Under the pieces are notes generated by a model, which saw only the letters and a program-made list of their open reading frames with translations, was not told the origin of the DNA and searched no databases. A stretch of DNA of 64,000 bases, from assembly GCA_027627225.1 (NCBI GenBank), contig CM051025.1, forward strand, positions 53,520,181 to 53,584,180, written 5' to 3'. This DNA is from Congeria kusceri (Eukaryota > Mollusca > Bivalvia > Myida > Dreissenidae). Of the stretch, positions 49,569 to 60,808 are shown one piece after another; position 1 is the first letter of the stretch, and the number at the start of each line of letters is the position of its first letter. A program made the position numbers and the translations under genes.

Positions 49569-51250
49569 CTTAAAAAAACTGATTCATTATGTTTTAATGT
49601 TGCTACAATAACGCAATTACCAAAATGTTTACATGCAACTATATACCTGTCTTTGCCTGAAACACAATAATAGTGTTTTGCTTTAAACATCTTGATTTCT
49701 TGAATAATTACAGAATTGTGAGCTTTTAAAAGTTAGGGTTAAGGGGCGTATCGACGGTAAGTCGATAATAACATGAGCAAACTTAAATGTCATTTACAAA
49801 AATATTCACATTGAAGCCTTTTTTATACGATGACCGTATTGCTATTAACATTTGACGAATATTTGAGATAATTATATAAAAAGTGCCATCAATGACAATA
49901 TGGCGGCCGCGGGAAAATTAATTCTAGTAGACAAATCGGTATGATTGAAGTCTACATAAAGTACCGTAACGCGCATGCGCGATATTGGTAAATGATGCTT
50001 AGCATAGGGAAGTTTTCATTGAAGTGCGCGATTTTGTAGGCGTGAGCTTGAATCCTTCTCGAACCGTGCATCTCAAACATGAACTTAGTTACTTGAAAGA
50101 AAGCCTGTATTGAATGGTTCATTTGTACCGAATCACTTTAGTATCAACACGCTGACAGCGTAGAAAAACTGTTGGCGAGAAAAGAAACTAAGAGCAAATG
50201 AATTATTAGAGTATTTTTATCATAAGGAACACCTGTCTGTTATATCATTTCTAGTAAAAAAATCTGGAAACTCATAACTATACACTCCACATAGAATGTA
50301 CAAGCTGGTATTTGACCTAATTAAAAATGGAGATCCAGGCCACTGTGTTTTTGAAAATTTAAACTAATATTGCGCGCGTCTAATTCGATGCTATTTATCT
50401 ACGACATTCTCATCATTATTTTTTGTAATTCGTGGGAGGCAAATATTTGTGTGCAAACATTTAAAAAGCAAACAGAGTTCTATGCATACACGTCAATCTA
50501 CAACGGGTAAAAATAGTCGGTGAACCGTATAAGTTCGAATCAATATTCCGTGCTTTTTATCACAAGCGCTTTGTTCAGTAAATACCAATTTAAGTAAAAA
50601 TAAGTTGATTTGGTAAAATACATTCAAAACTGTCTTTAGAAGAACAATGCTTTTCCATAATTCTTATGCATACGTCAAAAACAATAGCAATCGTCAATCG
50701 AGTGGTTACAATCGCTCCTCCATATGTACTGACTCAATACACTGTTGTTAAACTTAGGCAATATCATGTTATACGCATTTAAACAGTAAACAATACAAAC
50801 AGATACGCTATCATACCTATGTGAATAGACATAACATGAATTCGCTTATAAATGTGGACTAAATGGATTATTATTATTATTTATTAGTGTTTTAAGTCGG
50901 ATCTATTTCTTGTCATATATTCATAGAAAGCAGCATCGATAACAGCAGCCTCACTGCTCAGCAAGCGAGGCGCATTAATTTATTGATGATTGACTCGAAG
51001 CCTGCAAAGTAAAGAAGTAGTTCCTTCAAGACCGATTTCAGAATACGCCTACTAAATCCTGCTGGCTTGTGCCTACATTCTAAAACGATGGACAAACTGT
51101 ATCTTGTATCCGTATAGTAACTCTTTCATTTAAATATATACGCATATACGTAGATATTGTTTGTTTGTATGACAAACTACGTGTAAAATTGTACATGTTT
51201 GATATACAAACTAGTTAAATTTAATAATAATTCAATATGACAATCGTTAC
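49569..51250. other. Intron between the duplicated sushi trios, nothing recognised
   Basis: No exon, RNA gene or bounded element seen. It contains the breakpoint region of the segmental duplication. Confidence 0.4.
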
Positions 51251-51446
51251 ATTCCAACGGGTTCGCATGTGCCGGCCTGTGTCCAATGTCCATCGGCATT
51301 ACAAAGTGCTACCTCACTGATTAGACTGATACTGTTTTTTATTCTGTACCGAGATTCGCAAGCCATAATTGCTCGTGAATCAAATGTCGAAGGGTAACTA
51401 ATGTATACAATGTATTGATGCTTGCCTGGAGTTAGCGGTCCACAAT
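51251..51446 (-). pseudogene. Sushi exon with displaced or lost donor
   Basis: DCGPLTPGKHQYIVYISYP, IMACESRYRIKNSISLISEV, CNADGHWTQAGTCEPVG. After GTTG the sequence is gaatgt, so the normal phase-1 donor is missing; the nearest gt (gtaacg) lies four bases on and gives phase 2. Possible exon skipping or decay. Confidence 0.65.
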
Positions 51447-51927
51447 CTGTTTAAATAGGAAGCATATCAAAAGGAATAGTTGCAATACAAATACTATCCA
51501 CAGTAATGCTCATTTAAACTATGCCATAAGAATCACGATTCATTTTGATGTCTTGTATAAGGTGTATTTAAATAATTATAATCTTTTGAAAATAACCGAT
51601 TCTACGTAAATTTGGATCCTTCCTAATTGTACTGCACTGTATTTAGCAGAAATAAAGTATAGACTTGCTTTTAATATTCCTTTGGATTTGTATAGTGCAA
51701 ACAAACGACAGGTTTTCGAAAAAAAAAATGTGACTACTACTAGTACATAGTCGCACAATGTATACAAACATCATTACCTTATAGTTTGATAGCCCGCAAA
51801 ATGATTATTGTTGTATTAAACATTGTGCTAAAGAAAAAACCAAACCAATTGCATGTTCTTACCATGCTTAAACTTGATTTAATATAACTATAAAATATTT
51901 AATATAGAAGTAAAAATCTCGTCTTAC

Positions 51928-52098
51928 CTACTGTACATGTGAAGTTGGTGTTTGTCCAATGGCCATCAGAGTCACGGTAAGTCGTGTCATTTCCGTTGAA
52001 CAGGTAGCCTGAGTTGCATTTTATTTTTGAAACCGTTCCGTATGTTGTGACCTTCGAAGTTAGTTTGGCATTCGTTGACGCGCTTAATGGTCCACAAT
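51928..52098 (-). CDS. Sushi exon with Cys3 replaced by Arg
   Basis: DCGPLSASTNAKLTSKVTT, IKCNSGYLFNGNDTTYRDSD, GHWTNTNFTCTVG. Frame and splice sites are sound, but CGT (Arg) stands where the third cysteine is expected; the duplicate at 49.1 kb still has TGT. Confidence 0.7.
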
Positions 52099-52268
52099 CT
52101 AAAGCCTTTTAAAATGTTCAACACAAAGTAAGATAATTCAATTACTATAACAAAACAAATACAAAGTAATAATTACAAAATTGTTTCTAAGAATTGTTGA
52201 CCGACGGATGGGCAGGCACTTTTTATAGGTTTTACTTTGTACGTGGGAACACATGTTATAGGACTCAC

Positions 52269-52445
52269 GTAAGGGGTTACACATCTGGTTCGTAAATTCC
52301 CAGTTGCCACTGCTAGTACATTCTGAATAATTTTTGCCAGTGAGATAGAATCCTTCATCACATGTTAGATTTGCCATCGACCTCCATGTTGTATTTTCTG
52401 TATACACGATAGTTCCGTTTATAAGCGCTGGTAATAAACCGCAGG
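52269..52445 (-). CDS. Sushi exon, upstream copy of the duplicated trio
   Basis: 177 bp, phase 1-1, acceptor TTATTCAG, donor TTAC/gtgagt. CGLLPALINGTIVYTENTTW, NLTCDEGFYLTGKNYSEC, TSSGNWEFTNQMCNPL. Complete. Its downstream duplicate is at 49,428. Confidence 0.85.
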
Positions 52446-53413
52446 CTGAATAAAAACGGAGTCATCATGTTTGATAGCTGCTATTAAATAATGCAATTAC
52501 CAAACTGTGTTTATGCAATTGCATCAATAGCCTTGAATGAAAACACAAAAACGGTGTTTTGCTAATAACATGTGGATTACTTCAATGGTTACATAATCGT
52601 GAGCTTTTTAAAGTAACGAAAAGGCGTAAACCCGAAATTATTCGTTTACTGAAATTGTTGAATGTATTATATATTTCAAACTTCAAATACTGTGCAACAT
52701 GTTTCAAAGACGGCCCTCAGAATGACTTGTTTTGTTTTTTTACTATTGATACTAGTGTTAGAAGTAGAGTTATTCATGAAATGGACATTATGCAAATTAC
52801 CACTGGGTTTACATAAATTATGCGAACTGATTCCGTCTGCGTAAACGGGCAAGAAATTAGTTCCAATAATATGAAACACAATTATTAACTTTGGCCCAAT
52901 GTATGATAATTCAAAGACCATTAATTCTTTATTTCTATAATTTTGGTCCAAACAATCATCTTAAATGTGCGTTAAATACATTAAATGTTGTACCGTTCTT
53001 GTCACTGAGCCCATTGCAGAGGTGTATGGTGAGAGCAACGAACGACAACTCTGCTGGGAGATTGATTATCATTTTTGTTACAAATATGATCCAAACCATT
53101 TTGTCTTTACACGATTGGTATAACGTGATTTATATTTGCTCTTTCAATTATCCGTTTTCTGTGGCGGCGACAGCACATTAAAATATGCAAGTTTAACCAA
53201 CGTTTATATTGTTCTGTTGTCATAGGTGTCCAGGCCAAATATGCGTGATCCTTAACTGCTTTAACAATTAAACTTAAAGTGAAAAAATGCATTAAAGTTT
53301 ATCCTTCGGTATGTGTCTATTAGATATAATGTCTCTGAAAATGAATATTGGATTATATGAATTGTTAATGTTACAGCTAAAATGTAATTGCATATAGTGT
53401 TGTTTATTCTTAC

Positions 53414-53686
53414 AGTGTATGGGTTTTGTTTCTTCTATAACCAGGCACTGGATATTTGTCTAGGACGTCATCCTGGCGCCCGTAACATTCCGGATTTCAG
53501 CTGTCACGTTGTCCTGTGTACGTGTCCTGACGTGTAGTGTTGCCATGGAACCAGGAAGAATGTAGTAAAACTTAACGTAAACACTGAGGCACGCTGCTCC
53601 AGCAGGTAGCAACTGTGAGTACGTATAAGGCAGTGAAATATTCTTTTCGCAGAATGGAGGTTCAAAGAGGGCAAAATATTCATCAT
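53414..53686 (-). pseudogene. MAM central exon, second module, with in-frame TAG
   Basis: DDEYFALFEPPFCEKNISLP, LLPAGAACLSVYVKFYYILP, LHVRTRTQDNVTAEIRNVTG, then TAG at 53,460. Close at nucleotide level to the MAM exon at 21.6-21.9 kb. In the next frame an open stretch (QDDVLDKYPVPGYRRNKTH) reaches a possible gtaaga donor. No third MAM exon was found between here and 52.45 kb, so the module is incomplete. Confidence 0.7.
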
Positions 53687-54425
53687 CTGAAAAGTTTTTC
53701 CGAGATTATAAGTATTCCGCTTTATCCAGTGACCACACCAATGTCATAAACGCCTGTTATACTGGAACCATTATAATTAAGTTGCGCGCAATGCATAAAA
53801 AAGCAAAAATGGCATTTATCCGTTCATTTTATATTCAAAGCCATTGTTAACTTATATTTAAATATCAATGTGTTTGGTAAATTTGCGTTTTAATATCTGG
53901 TGCGGTCAATGGAACGATTGTTTTTGTTCTTTTATGATATAACTTCTATGTAAATAATGTACTTATCATTTGCTATTAAACTGAATTTTAAATAAGAAGA
54001 TAATTAAATAATGAGAGCGTTTACATTGAAGTTGCTGACGCAATTTCAATCAAATAACAATGTATTGCTTATTTAAAGTGTAGTGAAATATGCCGAATTC
54101 AACAATAGATTTGACTTCTATGTAAATAATACACACATCAGTTATTACTATTCTAAATTGTAAAAAAAAAAGAATATAATTGAATAATGGGAATGTTTAC
54201 ATTTTTAGTTGCTGGTACAATTTAAATATTGCTTATTTTGAAGTGTAGTGAAATATATATATATGCCGAATTCAACAATAACTTTCAGTTATAAAATTGC
54301 TTAAACTATACACACCATATTATTCCGTTACTGCTTTCTTAAAAGTGTGCCTTTTAACTGTATTTGTTTGAATTGTTTTCTGAAATGTTTTTGATAGTAT
54401 CATAACAATTAATAACTGTCTTTAC

Positions 54426-54626
54426 CACCATTATTTTTAAGTTTTCGACTTGAGAATGGAAACTCTCCGTTCCATACTTTCCATAAATCACCAAACGTAT
54501 ATCCACAGATGTTGTTGTTTGTAAAAGAGCAATCGCCAACACACGACGTATGATACCTGGTTGGTCAGATGATCCATCTATAGCGATGAAAAATAACACG
54601 GTTAAAAATTTGTGTCCTATTTTCAT
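54426..54626 (-). pseudogene. Signal peptide fused to MAM start, out of frame
   Basis: The ATG at 54,626 begins MKIGHKFLTVLFFIAIDG, a good signal peptide, and without an intron runs into a MAM start, SCVGDCSFTNNNICG then YTFGDLWKVWNGEFPF, but one reading frame away. The donor GGTG/gtaaag gives phase 1, matching the next MAM exon. Either a 1-base deletion broke a single exon, or the signal frame is fortuitous. Confidence 0.55.
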
Positions 54627-55099
54627 TATCCATTTTATAATTTTGAGACGGATACACACGATACAAATAGCGAAAAAAATTCATAGTAACATTCAGGTAC
54701 TTGTTTCATACAGTCAATGTGAGTTTAATAATTTTGAGAAGTATACATTCGTTTTGAATGTGAAGTACATGCTTCGTTACGCATAGTATACATACAAAAA
54801 TGTCTATTAGAACAACCACTTCATATAACTTAATAGTTAAGACTCGTTAGTTACGCCTGAATTGGCGTTTATTAGCTCTGGACCTTGCCAATAACCCGAA
54901 CACAAGAAATAAATCATACTTCGTACTTATTTACTTTTCGTGCAAATGCTTATGCATGTAGCATAAATAAACTTACCTTTTGGAAAATAACATACCAGTG
55001 TGTTATGTTAGCAGAATGCTGTGACAAACTTTAATCAGAAGATATGTAATTATATCCGTGATTTATTTTCTTTTTAATGTTCATAAATGGTCCTCTTAC

Positions 55100-55273
55100 C
55101 TGCTGGTACGCACATATGGCACGTACTGGACCAACTTCCGGTCGCTTCACACTCTGAAGTACTCGATCCATTCAATACGTTACCAGTGTCACAGATAATT
55201 GTAACTATAGGCCCCAAAATACTTTCATTGGAAGAAACATTGCCGTGCACTGGTACAGTCAGAGTGCCACAGT
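55100..55273 (-). CDS. Sushi exon (GPCR locus)
   Basis: 174 bp, phase 1-1, acceptor TTTCAG, donor GCAG/gtaaga. DCGTLTVPVHGNVSSNES, TIICDTGNVLNGSSTSEC, EATGSWSSTCHMCVPAG. Complete set of cysteines plus one extra (TCHMC). Confidence 0.85.
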
Positions 55274-55716
55274 CTGAAACCCATAGCGGTATATCGTATG
55301 CATATATATGATAAGAACATCACCATATACTAGAGTAGCTCTAAAATACTAATTACGTTAACGAACTAAAGTGAATAATCAAAAACTAATGCAAATAATT
55401 AATGTATTGATTTCATGTGTTAAGACAACAAATTTGAAATAAAAGTAATGACTTTAAACCAAAATATGTGTCCAGTTTACCAGGACAAACAAACATAAAG
55501 TTACTTAAAACATGTCCAGTTTGCTGCAATTTTACTAAGGCCAGAGTTTCTCTATTTATTGGTTCTCGGACATTTTTGGAAAAGTGTACTGTTGGGGGAG
55601 GGAAAAAATGAAAAAAAAATAAAATAATAACACAGGCTTTAGTAAATTAATTACTAGAATTTCACAAATGGAAAAGGGCAGTGATATTAAAACTTAATAA
55701 CTTAATCACTGAATCA

Positions 55717-55806
55717 TATGCTTGTCTCAAAGACTAAGCCATGCATGTCCAATTACATGCCTGTACACTGCGGGACTGCGGATGGCTCATTAGTGAAAAC
55801 TAACTG
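55717..55806 (+). rRNA. 18S rRNA 5'-end fragment (pseudogene)
   Basis: Reads CATATGCTTGTCTCAAAGA, CTAAGCCATGCATGTC, TACATGCCTGTAC, ACTGCGGATGGCTCATTA. These are the near-universal first 100 bases of eukaryotic small-subunit rRNA with several substitutions (ACTAAG for ATTAAG, CCAATT for TAAGT). It starts about 20 bases into the mature 18S and stops soon after GGCTCATTA. It lies in an intron between two sushi exons on the opposite strand, so it is a dispersed rDNA fragment, not a functional gene. Confidence 0.92.
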
Positions 55807-56449
55807 AATATATCTTCTTAATAAATAAATATACACCGATGAAATTTGTTAATTATTGTTTTGATAAAAATTATAAATGTGTATTTAATATTTAATACAA
55901 TTATTCTTATATCTTAATTTGTTTTTACTGAGTATTTTCTTCTGACTCGTTGGATGATATTTAAAATAAAAGAGAGCAGATCACACGGATCATACATCGA
56001 CATACAGTCACAATGCATGTTACATGCAATATAGTCATTTCTTCGGCGTTTATTTGTGTGTGTGTTTTCTTTTTTCATTCCATGTAACAGGTTGAAACCA
56101 TGTTACCGTATCGGTTACATTCTAAATTTGTATTATTTATTTTTTTGCGTTTTGGAAAAAATCGGGTCGGCGGGATCCGAGAACATAGAAATCAACAAAC
56201 TTTCTACAAAGACAAAGTTTCTACTAGAAAGGATTTCAACAACAAACACATATGTTTACTTATATGCGTATATAAATTAAATTTTAAATATATCCAACGA
56301 ATGTATTATGATTGAAATACATTTAAAATAGTTATATGCAATGGTCAATTGTACTTATATAATGACTGTACGAGTAAACGATACGATCATAACAAAAGTA
56401 GTTAGTTACATGTAAGGTCTTCGTCAAATCTTGCAACAAAATGATTATC

Positions 56450-56622
56450 TATGAAAGTACGTGTATGACCCGTAAAGTTCCACTTTCCGTTTGCTTCGCA
56501 CTTTGAAGTTTTTTCTCCGACCAAAAGGTGTCCATGGTCACACGCTATTGTTGTAACAGATCCAAATGTGTTATTTATTGGGTTCACAGCCCCATGATCG
56601 GGTGCCATCTGTGGCCCACAAT
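56450..56622 (-). pseudogene. Sushi exon with lost fourth cysteine and donor
   Basis: DCGPQMAPDHGAVNPINNT, then ACDHGHLLVGEKTSKCEANG, KWNFTGHTR. Where Cys4 is expected there is CGT (Arg), one base from TGT, and the expected donor position reads ATAG/ataatc, not gt. The 3' limit is therefore approximate. Confidence 0.6.
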
Positions 56623-57084
56623 CTTGCAAAAGAATGACTTATCCATTAGTATATTAAGCACAATATGTAATTTGAGGTTGAATACATTTTTGGAAGCATG
56701 GTACACTACCGCACATTCATTTAACTAGAACTTTAGATGAAATACAATGCTGCCGTGTGTATACAAGCAATATTTTTAATAACTACATTGAATTTGATCG
56801 TATAGAGTAAATTACGTCATTCATACTTGTAATAAATGGTCGGATGTTCTGTTATTACATAATTATTAGCTGTTTCAAATATTATAAAACAACTCAAAGC
56901 GTAAACAATTGTGCAATTATTTATATTGATAAGAAAATGAAATAAATATTACAAGTATTATAAAACAGTAAATATACCTCAAGATGTTAATTGTTAAGAT
57001 CGCAATGTATAACGGTTACATGAGGCGTATGTTGGTAGTTACCCATTTTTCGAAAGTGTACTACACATCTTGCAGCAAATATAC

Positions 57085-57240
57085 CTACAGGTTGGCAGGT
57101 TGATGCATTAGCGTCCCATTTCCACAGGCGGCATGTAACGTTAGAACTCCCAATCAAGTCATAACCATCATCGCAATAAAATTCAGCAGTTACCTTGTTG
57201 TACATCACTTTTCCGTGGTCGATTTGTAATGTATCACATG
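57085..57240 (-). CDS. Sushi exon (GPCR locus)
   Basis: 156 bp, phase 1-1. Reads CDTLQIDHGKVMYNKV, FYCDDGYDLIGSSNVTC, RLWKWDANASTCQPVG: four cysteines and W. Donor GTAG/gtatat, acceptor TTGCATAG. No lesion seen. Confidence 0.8.
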
Positions 57241-57502
57241 CTATGCAAATGCAAAACAAGACTTCATGGTGGTTATAAATGATGTATGCATTTAAATAAT
57301 ATGAACATTCAAACAATACAGTTTCTAAGGTTCACGTTCTGGTTTTCCTAAGTACGAGCAGATATTCATTCACATAGATGTATTTAAACAGGACTTGTTA
57401 ATTCGTGTTTGAAATACAAAGTTCAGAAATGTTTATGCGTTTGTCCAAATAAAAGGCAGTAAACATATGCCATTAAGATGAAAGTCGGTAAATGTCAATT
57501 AC

Positions 57503-57569
57503 CTCTACAAACTTCTATATTGTCCAGTCATACAAACCCGAAATCTTCTTCGTAAGCACCAAATGCAAT
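57503..57569 (-). pseudogene. MAM C-terminal exon, first module, with in-frame TGA
   Basis: IAFGAYEEDFGFV, stop, LDNIEVCR: the MAM ending (V-A-I/L-D-N-I) with TGA at 57,528-57,530 where alanine is usual. Phase 0 in and 1 out, as in the paralogue at 16.4 kb. Confidence 0.7.
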
Positions 57570-57962
57570 CTGAAAGCAATTTCGTCAGTACTTTTATTTT
57601 ATTTCAGGAAAAATATTCTTTATATTTGTTCACACATGTAGATATTATCTATGTTATTGAATTGTTTTATTGCTAATTTACATGGTATAAATGTTGACAT
57701 TTCCCTTGTACACACATCATTAATCGCATTGTTAACCTTAAAAAGTTGTCAGAAGTAATTTTTTGTATAAGATAATAATACTCATTTTATATCTTATCAG
57801 TTCAATGATATGGTACAACACGTGCAAATGAATATTTTACAGTGATTAAATTTAAAACATAATTTAATGTTATTATCCCAATTTAGAACATTACAATAAT
57901 TGCATATACTGTCTTCAATATTACTGTATTATTATACTACTATTTTAGTATGTATGTTTTAC

Positions 57963-58213
57963 CGTAAAATCTGCTTCAGTTAAGTTGATATTTTCGTGCG
58001 TTCAGTTCTTTTGTAAAATATTGGTTCTCTTCCAGTATTTAGTTGTAGTGTTTGTGGAGGGTTCTATTGTTTTCAAACCTAGCAAACACTTTTGTCCGGG
58101 CATGGCGTACCAAAATGTTATCTGGTATTGTCCAGCAGGCTGTATAGGTGATGTAATTGTGACAGATGTATTCTCGTTGCTTACCGGTCGGAATAGCATA
58201 TAAAATTGGTCAT
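57963..58213 (-). pseudogene. MAM central exon, first module, with in-frame TGA
   Basis: DDQFYMLFRPVSNENTSVTI at the start matches the DDDFYAFFDPP opening of the paralogue; ITFWYAMPGQKC is the MAM core. The frame stops at TGA (58,002-58,004) and then continues as THENINLTEADF to a TACG/gtaaaa donor. A CGA to TGA change (Arg to stop at a CpG) would explain it. Confidence 0.7.
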
Positions 58214-59400
58214 CTGAAATTTTAATTTAAAACAATCTAACGTCAATCGTACATTTTAATGCTATAAACTTAACAAACACTCAGAAACGTATGACAAGCT
58301 CTATGCTTTGTTCATAACTAAGGTTGTGGGTCGTATATCAAGCGCGATTTCAGGATTTGGAGTAAGAATGTAGCTTTTTGAAGAGATCCTAGATGTATAC
58401 TATGATTATATGCACATAATTTGATGAGAACGCTGATCAAATACCATATTTCGCTGAGAGAGAATGTGAATAGCTAATGTTATGTTGATCATTTTACTTT
58501 TATATTGAACTACTATTTCAATTATATGAATTATAAATATTAAACATATACAACCAAGCTATGTAATCTTTTACACCACGTATTAGGGCTTCTTCCTGAG
58601 ATGCACGACGATGATCTGTGATTTGTACTGTATGAAGCTAGGTCTTTAAATCTTGTCAACAAGAAGGGATTTAGCTGATAATTGCATTTACTTCATTTCA
58701 TCGTGCCTCAGAAAGTTGCAATTCTTTTGCTCTGGTGAACATTAAACCGTTGAGTGATTTAGCTGTAATTCAATTGAATTAATATTCTCTTGTATTACTG
58801 TTTAATTTGAATTGCAATGCTATGAGGTTAAAGTTTATTTACAATTGCGTATTTTGTGATTAATTCTGAGCTAAGTGTGACGTTCGGCATGCCTTTAAAC
58901 CGGTTTAAACCCCCAATTCTTGCATTGACCGTTCCAAGGCGGTGACCCTAGTTTTCATTTTTATGTTTTGTGATGTGTTGTACGTATTGTCCTGTATTGT
59001 ATATACAATTGGTCACTTGCCTCAAATAAAGGATGGTAATAAAGGTTTCTCTCCTGATGATGTCTTTGGAGTTTCAATATTCCTATATTTAAAAACAAAA
59101 ATCGAATCTATGAAAATTTAAGGGTGGCGTTTAAGCACACACTGGTCACTTTTAATATATTTGTCTGCACATACAAAGATATAATTATAATAATATTCAA
59201 TTGAGAGTACATGTATATAGACAACTTTGTTCATCAATTCTTAAGCTAATCAATCAAAATCATTAGACGTCAGAACATCTTTTGCCAACAGACTAAACAT
59301 TCACCTTCATGTATAGAATTATCTGGTTCGTTTATAAACCTGTTGAAAAAATAAAATCATAACTGCACAATGAATTGAAATGATTACATAATGTTTAAGA
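58214..59400. other. MAM intron, nothing recognised
   Basis: No exon or bounded element seen apart from the fold-back element that follows. Confidence 0.35.
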
Positions 59401-59569
59401 AATAATTGACGGGTAACTGTTGGTTATTGCGGTAATAACCAACGGTTTGGAGTTCCGAAGCGTAGGAATTAAACCACGAGGGCGGTAGCCCGAGTGGTTT
59501 GCTAACAAGCATCGGAACGACAAACCGTTGGTTATTAACGCAATAACAAACTGTTACCCGTCAATAATT
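59401..59569. mobile_element. 169-bp fold-back element (MITE-like)
   Basis: Arms AATTGACGGGTAACTGTTGG and TTATTGCG are repeated inverted at the right end (CGCAATAACAAACTGTTACC, CGTCAATAATT); inner arms AACCAACGGTTTG against CAAACCGTTGGTT. Confidence 0.9.
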
Positions 59570-59984
59570 TCGATTCTAACACGATCTAATATAAAATTGT
59601 TATTTTTATAGGTTATGAATGAGAACTATATTTATCTATACTCCGCCCATTTCCCGAGAAGTGCATTCACACGTGCGTTTCTGTGACCTCAATAAATCAT
59701 AACAATTCAAAATGACTTCAGCTTTATTGATAAAAATTGAGCGAATGACGTCATACATATCGATATATTACAGTGAAAATATGCCAAAAAGCGCAAATTA
59801 AAAACATTTAAACAAACGTAAACGTTTTTGTGACTTAAGTATAAAATATGTAGTACAAGTGTGGTTTAATAGCGCTACATAATGCAGGAATGATTTGTTT
59901 GTCACAATTATCGCGCGTTTAAGCACGTGCATTTTACGGAACACTTTCTTCGAATTTCCGGAACTGTTTTCAAAACATTAAGCT

Positions 59985-60068
59985 CCGCCCATAATATGTT
60001 GCAGAATAACCCACATTTATTTTCCTTCTTTATCTATGGACCACTAGCCGCGTGCCGTGGTAGAGTTA
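59985..60068 (+). repeat. Dispersed copy of the sushi-array intron element
   Basis: CCGCCCATAATATGTTG, then TTCTTTATCTATGGACCAC and TAGCCGCGTGCCGTGGTAG match the complement of intron sequence repeated throughout 1-12 kb (CCGCCCATAATTTGTTGAAG, TTCTTTATCTATGGAAAACT, AGCCGCGTGTCCTG). The array introns therefore contain a dispersed, probably transposable, sequence. Confidence 0.75.
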
Positions 60069-60163
60069 GTAATATATAACGAAATCATATCAACTCATAT
60101 CAGGAATATACAGAAATACACTAAGAACATTTACGAGGCCAATTACAGTTGTAGCTTGCTTAC

Positions 60164-60318
60164 CCTGTCCAGTTTTTTAAGAGAACCGGCGTCGGTGCTG
60201 ATTGATTACTAAACGACTGTCCTTCTGTAGGTTGCCAAAGCGACATCGCAATGTATCCGCACGTGGTTTGGTTCCGGAAGGTACACAGCATCTGGTACAG
60301 GATTGCAACAGAGGCATC
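60164..60318 (-). pseudogene. MAM N-terminal exon, first module of the GPCR locus
   Basis: Reads ASVAILYQMLCTFRNQTTCG then YIAMSLWQPTEGQSF, a MAM opening (C-x-F...C-G-Y). Acceptor TTCTTAG and donor CAGG/gtaagc are good, but the exon leaves in phase 2 while the next MAM exon needs phase 1, and the entry phase also disagrees with the candidate signal exon, so the frame is probably broken here. Confidence 0.65.
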
Positions 60319-60550
60319 CTAAGAATAGTATGTACCAGATGTATAATACACTTGCAAATAGTGTCTCCTTGAAATAAAATTAACCTAAGCCATTGTATTT
60401 GTAAAATTAAATATAAGATACGTGCTTATTATATATGTTATCTCTTACAAATAATTTTGAAGTAATTTTTAATAGCAAAGTTTTTTATGTAACCGGTAAA
60501 TGTTCATCAAGTGCTTCCCTTGCCCACGAAAAACAGCAAACATATTTGAG

Positions 60551-60808
60551 GCGCGTCGTGGGAAAACTGGGTTTAATGCATGCGCGTAAAGTGTCGTCCC
60601 GGATCAGCCTGTGCAGTCCGCACAGGCTAATCCAGGACATCCCTTTCCGCCTACAATGGATTTATGTTTAGCATAGACTTCCTTGAAACAGACAATACCA
60701 TGAAAAGCGGAAAGTGCCGTCCTAGAGTAGCCTGTGCGCACTGCACAGGTTAATCCTGGAAGACACTTTACGAACGTGCATTTAACCCGGTTTTCCCACG
60801 TCGCGAGC
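60551..60808. mobile_element. Short inverted-repeat element (MITE-like), copy 3
   Basis: Outer ends GGCGCGTCGTGGGAAAACTG and its inverted partner near GTTTTCCCACGTCGCG; inside CGTCCCGGATCAGCCTGTGC and three further inverted pieces of the same block. The fullest of the three copies. Confidence 0.85.
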
